DNA of 64,000 bases from a virus, in the IMG/VR virus record IMGVR_UViG_3300028920_000050, positions 37,395-101,394 of that record; one strand, 5' to 3'. Every line of letters begins with the position of its first letter. Positions within the stretch are counted from its first letter, which is position 1. The notes beneath the pieces are model-generated. The model was not told the origin of the DNA, ran no database searches, and saw only the letters and a list, made by a program, of their open reading frames with translations. The position numbers were made by a program, and so were the translations under genes. Below are positions 38,655 through 47,758 of the stretch, piece by piece.

Positions 38655-41629
38655 TATTCAGTAGCTTCCTTTTTCTTAATGTACTTTTTATATACTTCTG
38701 TTTTGTTCTCTATATCAGTGAGCTTACTGCTCACATCTGCATGCAAATCCTGGAGGTTACGAACTCTACCTGACTCTGATGAACCATCAACCATAGCTTC
38801 GTAGTCCTTACTTACAACCTCACGTGCCATATCAATACTGTTGGCTATCTCTGTCGCATTGTAGTCTTTCACTGTTCTTGGATCATAGTGTATTATACGT
38901 GCCGCCTTTTTAACCGCCATTTCCTGTATGTTAATAAGAGAGTCCTCCATTTGCTGTAAAAGAGTTTCAAGCTGATCTTCCATAGCACGTATGCCGTCTT
39001 TAAGATACCTCTGCCATGCATCTTCTGCAGCAAGCTTGTCCCTCTCATTACCTTGAAAAGCTTCTAAAATACCGTAACCAGATCCATGCAGAACATTACC
39101 TGCTATAGATCCTTTCTGTACAGCATTTACTATTCCGTCCCACCATCTACCAAGTATTCCACGATCTTCTTCAACCTGTGTCATGTAAGTTTTTATGTCA
39201 ACTATTCTGTTTATTACCTCAAGGTAGTCGGCAGCAAGTACTACTGCCTGTGGATCTACTTCGTGTTTTATAGCTACCTTACCTGTGGCTATCTCTCTCC
39301 ACTTCCCACTCTTTAACTTTATCTTTATATGGCCGTATCCTGCATGTACCAGATTTAAGTTTAATGGGTCCAATATTGACTTCTTTAAAAAATCAAAAGC
39401 ACTTTGATTACCTCTCCATACTACATAAGGAATACGTGGCAGATCCCAAAACTCTTCTATATCATTAAGCTTAGTTACCTCCTTCCTTCCCTCCTCATTC
39501 CAGGTTTTTGATACGTGGTCTGTTATTGTAGCTTTAGCATCAGGATTTCTTTCAACCCATGCATCTCTATCATCAGAGTCTACCGACCACGCATAATAAG
39601 AAGTCACACTGTCACTATCTAATGCTGCTCCATTATTATAGACATAAACATCAGCTACGTTTTTAGGAGGTTCCCAAAAGTCATCTGTCTTTTTATTGCG
39701 TTCTTCAAGATCATAATTATACCTTCTTACTTTACTTTCCTCCTCTTCAACTTTATTTACCCATGAACTCATACGTTCCTTAGCTGCTTTTTCATCTGCT
39801 GAACCTTTTATGTAACGAAGAGATCTTATAGAATAGTAAGCATATATATCACTATTAGGATCTGGAGGTGCCATTTGTAAATTAAACATGGCTATTACTT
39901 CCCCAAGTATTTCAAGGAAGTTTTTATTTATAAAAACTACATCAAGTGACCCCGGCTTAACACGTATATTACTTTCATTAAATAACTGCATATACCTTAA
40001 ATGTGCCTTAGCACTCTTAGTACTGAACTCATTAACATACGTAGTTATATCTTTGTACTCATTACGCTCATCACCTATTCTGTTTTTATTAAGCTCTGCT
40101 TTTGGTGGTACATCATACTTATAAGCTTCAAAGGGTTTGGCTACTTTCCACGACTTTTTGTAAGCCCCAAGCTCTGTAAAGTACTTATACTTACGATAAC
40201 GAGTAACGGCTAGGTTCTTCAATAGATAAAGAGCCTCAACAAATACAATGGTTATCTCAGGTACCCCTCCTTCTGGAAACTTAGGTTCAATGCGATCAAT
40301 AATTCCGGTAAACTTATACGGATTAAAATTAACTCTCTCAGAATGTGGTGTGTTTCTACTCTTTACATTAAACTGGTTATACGAATTGTTACCATAACCA
40401 ATAGTCCATACACAGTTCCTGCGCATCCACTGCACACTAAGATCATAAGCTCTCTTCTTAGGATCTTCTCCTATGGTAAAAGACTGCTCGTAGTGATCAA
40501 AGAAAGAAGGAAAACTCATTGGAGTAGTTGTAGTTATATCATAGTTAGGATGATTAGGATCATCTTTCACCGTTGTACTATCCGCCTGTCTTTTAAGTCC
40601 TTTACTGTACTCTTCGGCCCAAGCTGTCCACCCAGGAATATTTCCATTTACAAACTCATTATAAAAAAGACCTTTCTGCTTCTTGAACGTCTCATGCTTA
40701 AACGGAGTTACAATATAACCAACTCCGCCAAATCTTATCTCTGCAAGAATATACCCCTTCTCTGTTCTGGCTGACATCATTTCATTAGCAGCTTCTTCTG
40801 AGAAACCAGCTCCGCCAGGAGGAGTAAGCTGAACCCATGTTTTGAAATTAGATCCAACATTCTTTTCATTTAATTTTATATAATAATGGTTTGTAGTTTG
40901 CTTAGAATAAGTACCTACAGACTTAAATAACTGCAGTTCTCCTACACCGTCAGGGTTTGTTTCTGCAGCTGTAAGCCCCCACGTCCATGCTTCGTCAAAT
41001 CTATAGTTATCACTAAACTCTGCTACATCCCCCCATGGATAGCCGGTCTGACCTGCCAGCTCACGTACTGTTCCTATGTATTCAAGGTTAGCCCCTGTAT
41101 CAGCAGTACCACTTAATCCCCATATAGAAGGATCACCCTGCTTTGCACCATAGGCCCAATATAAAAGAGCATCTAACTTTTCCTCTTCAGTTAACGGACT
41201 AGGAATAGCACTACCTACAGATACAAGCTTTCCATCAACTGTTATCTTAGACTCTATATCTTCTTTAGGAAAACGTATAGGGCGGTCCTTCCCTTTTCTT
41301 ATAAAAATAAAATTAGGATCTGCAAATGTATATTTTAAAGTATCAAACTTAACAGCACTATCAGTGTGCTGAAGTCTTATAAAATTCTGTTTTATATAAC
41401 TGATCTGAGTATGCCCTTTCATCTTACTTCCTAACTTTGTGCCAGGAACAGGATGGTATGGACTTTGGTGCTCATCTACTACAAGCTCACCAAAAATATC
41501 TACCCAATGTGGAATGAGGTTTATTAAAGGAACAGATGTATGTAAAGCTTGAGCAGTTACCTTACCAGTACTTGCCTTCTTGCTCTTACTCCTTCTGTAA
41601 CTTGTTAACTTCCTGCTAGGTTTACCCAT
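38654..41629 (-). CDS. Large baseplate hub protein (991 aa)
   Basis: A long multidomain chain between the LysM-type gene and the spike gene, the usual place for the hub (gpD/gp27-like) protein. Regions seen: an N-terminal beta domain (WVDIFGELVVDEHQSP), a middle region with hub-like strands (YKFTGIIDRIEPKFPEGGVP near 440), and a helical C-terminal 180 residues. Residues around 430-500 are the best candidate for a hub fold. No enzymatic motif found. Confidence 0.6.
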   Translation of the reverse strand: MGKPSRKLTSYRRSKSKKASTGKVTAQALHTSVPLINLIPHWVDIFGELVVDEHQSPYHPVPGTKLGSKMKGHTQISYIKQNFIRLQHTDSAVKFDTLKYTFADPNFIFIRKGKDRPIRFPKEDIESKITVDGKLVSVGSAIPSPLTEEEKLDALLYWAYGAKQGDPSIWGLSGTADTGANLEYIGTVRELAGQTGYPWGDVAEFSDNYRFDEAWTWGLTAAETNPDGVGELQLFKSVGTYSKQTTNHYYIKLNEKNVGSNFKTWVQLTPPGGAGFSEEAANEMMSARTEKGYILAEIRFGGVGYIVTPFKHETFKKQKGLFYNEFVNGNIPGWTAWAEEYSKGLKRQADSTTVKDDPNHPNYDITTTTPMSFPSFFDHYEQSFTIGEDPKKRAYDLSVQWMRRNCVWTIGYGNNSYNQFNVKSRNTPHSERVNFNPYKFTGIIDRIEPKFPEGGVPEITIVFVEALYLLKNLAVTRYRKYKYFTELGAYKKSWKVAKPFEAYKYDVPPKAELNKNRIGDERNEYKDITTYVNEFSTKSAKAHLRYMQLFNESNIRVKPGSLDVVFINKNFLEILGEVIAMFNLQMAPPDPNSDIYAYYSIRSLRYIKGSADEKAAKERMSSWVNKVEEEESKVRRYNYDLEERNKKTDDFWEPPKNVADVYVYNNGAALDSDSVTSYYAWSVDSDDRDAWVERNPDAKATITDHVSKTWNEEGRKEVTKLNDIEEFWDLPRIPYVVWRGNQSAFDFLKKSILDPLNLNLVHAGYGHIKIKLKSGKWREIATGKVAIKHEVDPQAVVLAADYLEVINRIVDIKTYMTQVEEDRGILGRWWDGIVNAVQKGSIAGNVLHGSGYGILEAFQGNERDKLAAEDAWQRYLKDGIRAMEDQLETLLQQMEDSLINIQEMAVKKAARIIHYDPRTVKDYNATEIANSIDMAREVVSKDYEAMVDGSSESGRVRNLQDLHADVSSKLTDIENKTEVYKKYIKKKEATE

Positions 41630-41913
41630 TAAGCACTCTCTTCCATTACCGGAATTTTTATAATATCTCCTTTCTTAAGTTCAGTAGGATCTCTGAACTG
41701 TGGATTTAAGAGCATTATATATTTCCAGTGTTCCGTGCTTCCAAGAAGCGACTTAGCTACTCGGTCTATACGATCACCTTCTTTAAAAATATACTTGTAA
41801 TATTCAATATCCCTGAAAAGAGGAACCATAGCTTGATGTATAGAAATATAATCAACAACAACACCATCGGCTCTTATAAGCTCCATATCTACACAAGCGT
41901 TATATACAGACAC
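41629..41913 (-). CDS. LysM-type baseplate protein, gpX/gp53-like (94 aa)
   Basis: A single LysM-like unit in residues 40-90: IFKEGDRIDRVAKSLLGSTE, then WKYIMLLNPQF and LKKGDIIKIPV. In phages and contractile injection systems such small proteins join the hub to the tube end. It sits between the tube-initiator-like gene and the hub gene, as in those systems. Confidence 0.8.
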   Translation of the reverse strand: MSVYNACVDMELIRADGVVVDYISIHQAMVPLFRDIEYYKYIFKEGDRIDRVAKSLLGSTEHWKYIMLLNPQFRDPTELKKGDIIKIPVMEESA

Positions 41914-41925
41914 AATACTCTCCTT

Positions 41926-42738
41926 CTATTCAAGGTACTTCTTTGAAAAGGCGGCATACTTCTCTCCAGAAGTAAGCTTAGCTACAACATCATCCTCCCA
42001 TGTTACTTTATCTATGGCATACGAACTTGACATGTTATTAAATAAAGTAGGGATAGAACCATCAAAAATATAGCTGTTATAATTACACTCAGCTAATTTA
42101 AAAGACAAGGTTATATCTACTGTTTGTATATTTAAGTATGGATCAAACTGCTTAAGATCAAATCGTATATCATTAAGTACCCATACTAGAGGCACATGAT
42201 TACCCATTATAATCTTAACTAGGGGAGTTAGTAGGTACCTGGATGTCTCCTCGAACTCAGTATTGGGATACTGGAGTGAGTCAAGAAACACCAGACGAGC
42301 ATATAGATCTTTGTATGCCTGAACATTATCACCTGAATTAAAAAATACCTCATTACCTTTATCAAAGGATGGAAAGTCACTATCAGGAGTTAATACTGGA
42401 TGGTACTTAGCATTTACAACAGAAGAAGCATCTGTGTTAAGTACATCCCATGTGTCTCCACGAGTATTCAGTCTCAAAACAAAATCAAGCGTATTAGCGG
42501 CTCCGCCAAGTATCTCGACCGGCGGATTGTACTCACCTGCTGCAGGATTTTCTTTTGAAGAAACTTTCTTACCATACCCTATCTTTTCAGGGTTCCACTG
42601 TGCTGTAATAAATGTACCTGTTCCTTTTATTACCTGATTACTTTTAAGCCTAACCCCGCTGTTAGATACCTTTTCAATATTAAGACGGTTTTCTGCCTTA
42701 ACTCTGTAAAACTCATTTATTGTAGAATAGCCTGCCAT
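41926..42738 (-). CDS. Tube-initiator/CIS tube-like protein (270 aa)
   Basis: TGTFITAQWNPEKIGYGKKV near residue 40 and LDFVLRLNTRGDTWDVL near 85 resemble contractile injection system tube proteins (Afp7-like), which start tube growth from the baseplate. The gene order, initiator, LysM protein, hub, supports this. C-terminal strands TVDITLSFKLAECN also fit a tube fold. Confidence 0.65.
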   Translation of the reverse strand: MAGYSTINEFYRVKAENRLNIEKVSNSGVRLKSNQVIKGTGTFITAQWNPEKIGYGKKVSSKENPAAGEYNPPVEILGGAANTLDFVLRLNTRGDTWDVLNTDASSVVNAKYHPVLTPDSDFPSFDKGNEVFFNSGDNVQAYKDLYARLVFLDSLQYPNTEFEETSRYLLTPLVKIIMGNHVPLVWVLNDIRFDLKQFDPYLNIQTVDITLSFKLAECNYNSYIFDGSIPTLFNNMSSSYAIDKVTWEDDVVAKLTSGEKYAAFSKKYLE

Positions 42739-42751
42739 ACATACTCCTTAA

Positions 42752-42771
42752 AAATGTAAGATCTTACATTT
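42752..42771. repeat. AAATGTAAGATCTTACATTT palindrome
   Basis: Perfect 20-base palindrome. The stop codon of the tape measure gene lies in its flank, and the next ribosome site follows at once. Confidence 0.85.
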
Positions 42772-45700
42772 ACTGGTAGCTATACGTAAAATCTTCATCG
42801 AGAACGTTAGCCAGCTTCTCCTGAAGTGTTCTCAGAAAATCCTCAGGTAAATCGCCTACTACATTACCATTAAAATTAACAGGCATATTTATATGGTAAG
42901 TATTGCCTCCACCTGCTCCACTACTTAATGGAGCAACCTTTGCTGGAGGAACTATTTTTTCATAAGGATGTGTTACATTAACGAGACCCGGACGTACAAC
43001 AATCCCGCCTTCCTGCATGTTGGGTATTCCTATATCTCCGTATGCAGACTGATACTCTTTCTTAGGAGAAAACTTTGTGGCAGCAGCTGACCCTACAGCA
43101 CCCGCGGCGAGTGCTCCCATTATAAGCTTAGGAGTAGCCATCCATGTTGCTCCCCCGGTATAAAATCCTCCTATTACTGTAACTAAAGCAGCTATGCCAA
43201 GACCTATAGCTACTATATACTTCTTGAACTTCTCAACAATGTTATCCCACTTAGAAGCTACATAACTTAACGCTGTAGAAATTATCATGATCTGTATACC
43301 GAACTTAGAAACAAAAGCCCATACCCTACCCAAGGCTCCTGTTGCAGCTCCTATCTTACCTGTCATAGCACCGGCTGTAGCTGCTGTGCCGGCAACTCCA
43401 GCACCTACCTTCACACCTTTAGCTACACCAGATGTAGCTTTTGCCATAGTAGCTGCAGTAGCTGTACCACCTACTCCACCTAATCCAGTGGCAACCGCCC
43501 CTTTACCAAAAGCTCTGACTATCGCATTATGTACAATAAGTGCTCCTGCTTTAAGTGCCTGAAGTATTGAGGTAGCCATTGGAGGAAGCCTCCCCATAAG
43601 AGATGATTTAAACACTCCTGCATAATGCATGATCTTCTTCCATAAACCAGCCCTTACTTGTTCTGTTTGTAATTGCTGTCTGCTTGCAGAAAGTTGAGAT
43701 TTCTGACCAAACAGTATAACCTTCATAACTTTAACAACTCCCCACAAAGGTCTACCGAAGCTTTTAAAGTAACCAAGCAAAATCCATCCCATTCTGCCCA
43801 TAGTCGCCATAAGATTTACGATCATAGCTATAGCAGGTACAGCAGCTAGTATTCCTACAAGCATACCTGTTCCTCTGGCTCCCAAGGCCCCCGCTATATA
43901 TCCGAATACTTTTCCTATACCACGCATGATATCCATGAAACCCTGAAAACCTGGACTGTTAAAAAAATCTTCTACAGTCTTTTGCCATCTCTTAAGGGCT
44001 TCTGCTGAATTATCTATTATCCGATCTGTACCTGTCAAACCCTTGTACACTTCTTTAAACCCTTCAGCAAATGCCTTAAAACCTTTTTTAAGAAAATCTG
44101 TAAAAGCGGACCACGTAATAGTAATCCTCTTAAGAACACCACTAAGTAGTGTACCGAATGATGGGAATATTTTACTAAGAGCAGTAAGGCTTACAAATAA
44201 AACACCAAATGTCCCAACAAACCGGATCATAAGAGGAAGTAGACTTTTTATAGAGTTCTCAAACTTACCTGTTCCAAAAAGAGTAGATACCCATCCAAGT
44301 CCTGTCCTACCCATACCAGCGATCCCGCCTACAATACCTCCCCTGCCTACTAGGGCACCAAGCATGCCTATTCCCTTACCTGCTCCAGTGGCTACACCTA
44401 TTGCCCCAATCCTCCCCATCATACCAGCAAACTTTACCTGAAGCATACTGACCAATGGTCCAATCGCAGCTACTGCCCCACCAAAGGCGGTTACAGCAAG
44501 AGTTGCTGCCACAAAATACTTAACGAGTGGCAACTGTAACATTCTTATTACTACGTTAACACCCTTCGTCATACCTTTATACATAGCCTGTTGAAAAGGT
44601 TGAAAGGTACGGCCAAGTAGTGTCCATGCAGTATCCATAGATCCTTGTAACTGCTTCTTCCACCCGGATACTGTGTTAATCATATCATCACGAAATGATT
44701 CGGCTGCTCCTTTTGACTCATTCTTTAATTCGCTGTACCACTCTCTTACTCTTCCAAGCCCCACCTTAATTACATTCATAAAAGGAGCAAGGTAATACTC
44801 AGATGGAAATATTTCACGTAACTGCTTCTGTATCTCCTTGGCCTGTCCACGTGTAGCAATATTAGCAGCTGTAAGGCCAAGCTTACCGGCAATCGCTCCG
44901 ATCATATCCATAAGCTGTCTGTTCTTTCCTTCTGATGTAAGGAAGGACTGTCCAGTGATCCTCTCGTATGCTTTCTTATTCATGGATAATGCCCGGATCA
45001 TCATATCAATACCGAACCCTGCCATTACAGGGTTCATCGGATTTGTTTGCTTTAAAGCTCCCATTACAGCAAGAGTAGCTTCAAGATCCTGGTTGTACGC
45101 TGAAATGGCACGAGATGCACCTTGGAAAGCAGGACCGAACTCCTGCATAACAAAAGGAGAGATCCTCTGCATAGTAGTTAGAACATCGGCCTGTCTACGT
45201 GAGGACTCGGCGAGTTCCCAACGGGTTTTTCCGTTGACCTCATTAAACATGTTTAAAGTCTGAATTAATAAATTACTTCCCTCTGCAAGACCCATGTTGC
45301 CGGCGAGTGCCGCATCCATCATAGCGGGAGTTGCTGCCAGTGTTTTATTTACATCTCCGAGAGAAGAGGCCAGATAGTATACCGCCTGTGCGGACTCGGC
45401 CATTGAGAAAGGTGTATCTATACCTAATTGAATTATGGTCTGATCGACCATACGTGCCTGGGCAGCTGTTGACCCAAGCACAAAGTTTACTTCTTTAAGT
45501 TTTACCTGATACTGTTCCGCAGCACGTGTTGCCCTGTGGATCATGGCAATAGCGCCTGCTCCAAAGATCCCGCCCCATACGGTAGCTGCTGAGAAAGAAA
45601 CAAAGGTCTGCCACAGTTTATTGGCTGTAACGTTAGCTACACCCATAGCAGTGCTTGCTCCGGTAGCTGCTTTTGCCATTCCGACAAAACGCTGACCTAT

Positions 45701-45994
45701 AGTTCGGATAACAGCCCCTGCCCTTGTCTGTGATATAAATCTTTTATAAACGAGTGTGAGGCCACCAATAGCTGTAGCACCTATGGCTACATTTTTAGCT
45801 ATGGCTTTAAAATGATTAGTTTGTGCTTTTGAGGAGTCCTTTAACCTGCGTTCTACATGTTTCGTAGTATCATCAGTAGCTTTCTGCCACTTTCCGAGAG
45901 AACCAGTCATGTGATTGACAGTTCTCTCGAAACTTTTATCCTCAGCAGAGAACTCTGTATGTACTCGATGCTTTTCGTAGCTAGTGTCTGCCAA
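42770..45994 (-). CDS. Tail tape measure protein (1074 aa)
   Basis: Sets tail length. TTG start with TAGGAGATAACC upstream. TP901-type core: LGSTAAQARMVDQTIIQLGI, then SMAESAQAVYYLASSLGDVN (about 165-215). Several hydrophobic segments (470-500, 690-730, 880-940) would form membrane channels on ejection. 1074 residues would predict a tail of roughly 160 nm by the usual 1.5 angstrom per residue rule. Preceded by the frameshifted chaperone-position gene. Confidence 0.9.
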   Translation of the reverse strand: MADTSYEKHRVHTEFSAEDKSFERTVNHMTGSLGKWQKATDDTTKHVERRLKDSSKAQTNHFKAIAKNVAIGATAIGGLTLVYKRFISQTRAGAVIRTIGQRFVGMAKAATGASTAMGVANVTANKLWQTFVSFSAATVWGGIFGAGAIAMIHRATRAAEQYQVKLKEVNFVLGSTAAQARMVDQTIIQLGIDTPFSMAESAQAVYYLASSLGDVNKTLAATPAMMDAALAGNMGLAEGSNLLIQTLNMFNEVNGKTRWELAESSRRQADVLTTMQRISPFVMQEFGPAFQGASRAISAYNQDLEATLAVMGALKQTNPMNPVMAGFGIDMMIRALSMNKKAYERITGQSFLTSEGKNRQLMDMIGAIAGKLGLTAANIATRGQAKEIQKQLREIFPSEYYLAPFMNVIKVGLGRVREWYSELKNESKGAAESFRDDMINTVSGWKKQLQGSMDTAWTLLGRTFQPFQQAMYKGMTKGVNVVIRMLQLPLVKYFVAATLAVTAFGGAVAAIGPLVSMLQVKFAGMMGRIGAIGVATGAGKGIGMLGALVGRGGIVGGIAGMGRTGLGWVSTLFGTGKFENSIKSLLPLMIRFVGTFGVLFVSLTALSKIFPSFGTLLSGVLKRITITWSAFTDFLKKGFKAFAEGFKEVYKGLTGTDRIIDNSAEALKRWQKTVEDFFNSPGFQGFMDIMRGIGKVFGYIAGALGARGTGMLVGILAAVPAIAMIVNLMATMGRMGWILLGYFKSFGRPLWGVVKVMKVILFGQKSQLSASRQQLQTEQVRAGLWKKIMHYAGVFKSSLMGRLPPMATSILQALKAGALIVHNAIVRAFGKGAVATGLGGVGGTATAATMAKATSGVAKGVKVGAGVAGTAATAGAMTGKIGAATGALGRVWAFVSKFGIQIMIISTALSYVASKWDNIVEKFKKYIVAIGLGIAALVTVIGGFYTGGATWMATPKLIMGALAAGAVGSAAATKFSPKKEYQSAYGDIGIPNMQEGGIVVRPGLVNVTHPYEKIVPPAKVAPLSSGAGGGNTYHINMPVNFNGNVVGDLPEDFLRTLQEKLANVLDEDFTYSYQ

Positions 45995-46003
45995 GGTTAT
46001 CTC

Positions 46004-46252
46004 CTAAAACACTTTTGACTTTGGATTAAAACGTCTATTCCGTGGTGGAGACTTCGGCTCTTTACTGGCCTTCTCCACCTCTTCACGTTCTGCATCCAAC
46101 TGTTTATTAAGAGATGTTACCCTTCTGTTCCTCTCTTTAATTGTCCAACTATCAACATCTAGGGCACTAGTTTTATAATGATACATCAAGAAGTGATAAT
46201 GACTATCCCTGATCTCATTATACTCCTTTAAGTACGATGTATCATTTATTAA
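46004..46252 (-). CDS. Frameshift extension ORF of the zinc-knuckle protein
   Basis: Open without stops from the slippery run to a TAG at 46004, about 82 codons, in the -1 frame relative to the gene ending at 46249. The part from the TTG at 46189 lacks a good ribosome site, so it is probably made as a fusion after -1 slippage. The tail is charged and helical (RRVTSLNKQLDAEREEVEKA). Its stop lies within the ribosome-binding region of the tape measure gene. Confidence 0.65.
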   Translation of the reverse strand, partial: LINDTSYLKEYNEIRDSHYHFLMYHYKTSALDVDSWTIKERNRRVTSLNKQLDAEREEVEKASKEPKSPPRNRRFNPKSKVF

Positions 46253-47001
46253 AAAAAAAGTGCTATCGGGACCTCTCGTTCCTCAGCATGACCACAGTTA
46301 TCACATGTATCCGTTACACGTAACTGCGGACCTACTCCTTCAGACAGCTTATTGATTTCTTCAATAAGCCGTGTAACAGTAGCAGACTTTACGTTGTCAA
46401 AGAATTGCAAGGGATTTACCCTTGTTAGACTGTCCTTCTTGTTAGACTTTACTCCGAGTAAACAGTGCTTGATCATGGCCATTTTTATAGCAACAGGATC
46501 TTGGTTATTCAATGCATCAAAGAAAGAGACCTGACAATCACCATTTGGCATTGTGATACGAGCAAACTTAAACTCTGCATCCTCCTGCTTATATGGTGAC
46601 AGCAACTCTACATCCCTCTCTGGCTCCTCACAGTCATTAACCGGCATGCTCATAAGATTTACCGTCTTATTACTTTTGTGCTGACATGTAGGGCACTCGT
46701 GTATATACTTGAAAGTTTCGTCATCGAGTAACCTGAGATGAAGCATTATGAGATTTCTATCACATACCTTGAGCTTCCCTGCCTGCTGCCTCCGCATTTC
46801 ACTGTACGGACCGAACTTTAAAGTTATGGCAGTGATCAGTTCAGTAACACCCCTCGCAGGGTTATTAAGGTATTCCTTCTTAACAACCCTGCGTTCATGC
46901 TTACCAGTATACTCATCAATTTTTATTTCCTTAATAGTCTCATCCACTGAGGACTTCCATCCAACCAGCAGATCAAACTCGGAAACCGCTTTTACTTCCA
47001 T
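46249..47001 (-). CDS. Zinc-knuckle tail assembly protein, gp26-like (250 aa)
   Basis: Resembles the T4 gp26-type baseplate/assembly family. It has a CxxC pair in IHECPTCQHKSNKTVNLM (C103, C106) and a second in TDTCDNCGHAEERE (C233, C236), likely sharing zinc. It lies between tube and tape measure, the place of tail assembly chaperones, and its last sense codons are CTT TTT TTT before TAA, which allows -1 slippage into the 46004-46252 ORF. Position plus slippery site support a chaperone-like role. Confidence 0.7.
   Translation of the reverse strand: MEVKAVSEFDLLVGWKSSVDETIKEIKIDEYTGKHERRVVKKEYLNNPARGVTELITAITLKFGPYSEMRRQQAGKLKVCDRNLIMLHLRLLDDETFKYIHECPTCQHKSNKTVNLMSMPVNDCEEPERDVELLSPYKQEDAEFKFARITMPNGDCQVSFFDALNNQDPVAIKMAMIKHCLLGVKSNKKDSLTRVNPLQFFDNVKSATVTRLIEEINKLSEGVGPQLRVTDTCDNCGHAEEREVPIALFF
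46251..46260 (-). promoter_or_regulatory. Programmed -1 frameshift site (C-T9-A)
   Basis: Minus strand CTTTTTTTTTAA: nine Ts end the zero-frame gene. A -1 slip avoids the TAA at 46251-46249 and enters an open frame of about 82 codons with no stop up to the tape measure. No strong stimulatory hairpin is evident downstream. Confidence 0.7.
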
Positions 47002-47079
47002 TGTATCTCCTTTTTATTCTATATTAAATAAACCATTAAGTAGTACGTTGTTATACTATAAATAATATTATACTGATGT

Positions 47080-47745
47080 TTAAACACCAGTGGGTGTGAA
47101 CGTAGATATGAGATTTGCTCCTACCTGTGACTTCCAGTTCTTTTCCATAAGCACGTCATCTACAACGCAGCCTTCATGCTCAAGGGTAATGGTAGCCAGG
47201 GAAATCCCATCAGACTCACGATCAAGCTCTCCCATATCATACTCAGAGGGCCAGCTGTTAACGACCTTCCATGCTCTTTCAATGTCACCTTCGATAAACT
47301 TGGCGCCTGATGAATCTGAGGACGTTTCATCATAGTAATATGACAACTGGTATATGTTCATCTGTAAAACCTTAAAGCTAGGTACACCTGCACCTAGTCT
47401 GAGGTTAAACACCCGCTTACACCATTCCCATACACCGTCCTCCGCGAACACGGCCCTTGTAAAAACAATAGGCTCATATTCAGGACGGGTAGGAATGACA
47501 CGTGGGGTCATACCACCACCATCATAGTACTTAAACGTACCGGTTTTCCATTTGAGGCCCGATATCTTAGTCACACCCATAAAAGGCACCTCTGTAGTAC
47601 CTGCCTGTAATGTGACCAGGAAACGGAAGGGACGTAGGGGATCTTTTGCTGCGGAGCCGTCTAAGTAAAACTCAACATCATTCGTTCCGAGCTTGGAGTC
47701 CTTAAACAGCGTATAGTTTACTTCATAGGGATTGTCTGTTGACAT
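47080..47745 (-). CDS. Tail tube protein, gp19-like (221 aa)
   Basis: Follows the sheath gene, as usual. PFRFLVTLQAGTTEVPFMGV near residue 40 and VTKISGLKWKTG then YYDGGGMTPRVIP match the T4 gp19/tube family, whose copies stack to form the inner tube. The length is slightly above the family mean. Confidence 0.85.
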   Translation of the reverse strand: MSTDNPYEVNYTLFKDSKLGTNDVEFYLDGSAAKDPLRPFRFLVTLQAGTTEVPFMGVTKISGLKWKTGTFKYYDGGGMTPRVIPTRPEYEPIVFTRAVFAEDGVWEWCKRVFNLRLGAGVPSFKVLQMNIYQLSYYYDETSSDSSGAKFIEGDIERAWKVVNSWPSEYDMGELDRESDGISLATITLEHEGCVVDDVLMEKNWKSQVGANLISTFTPTGV

Positions 47746-47758
47746 AGTGTTGCCCTCC

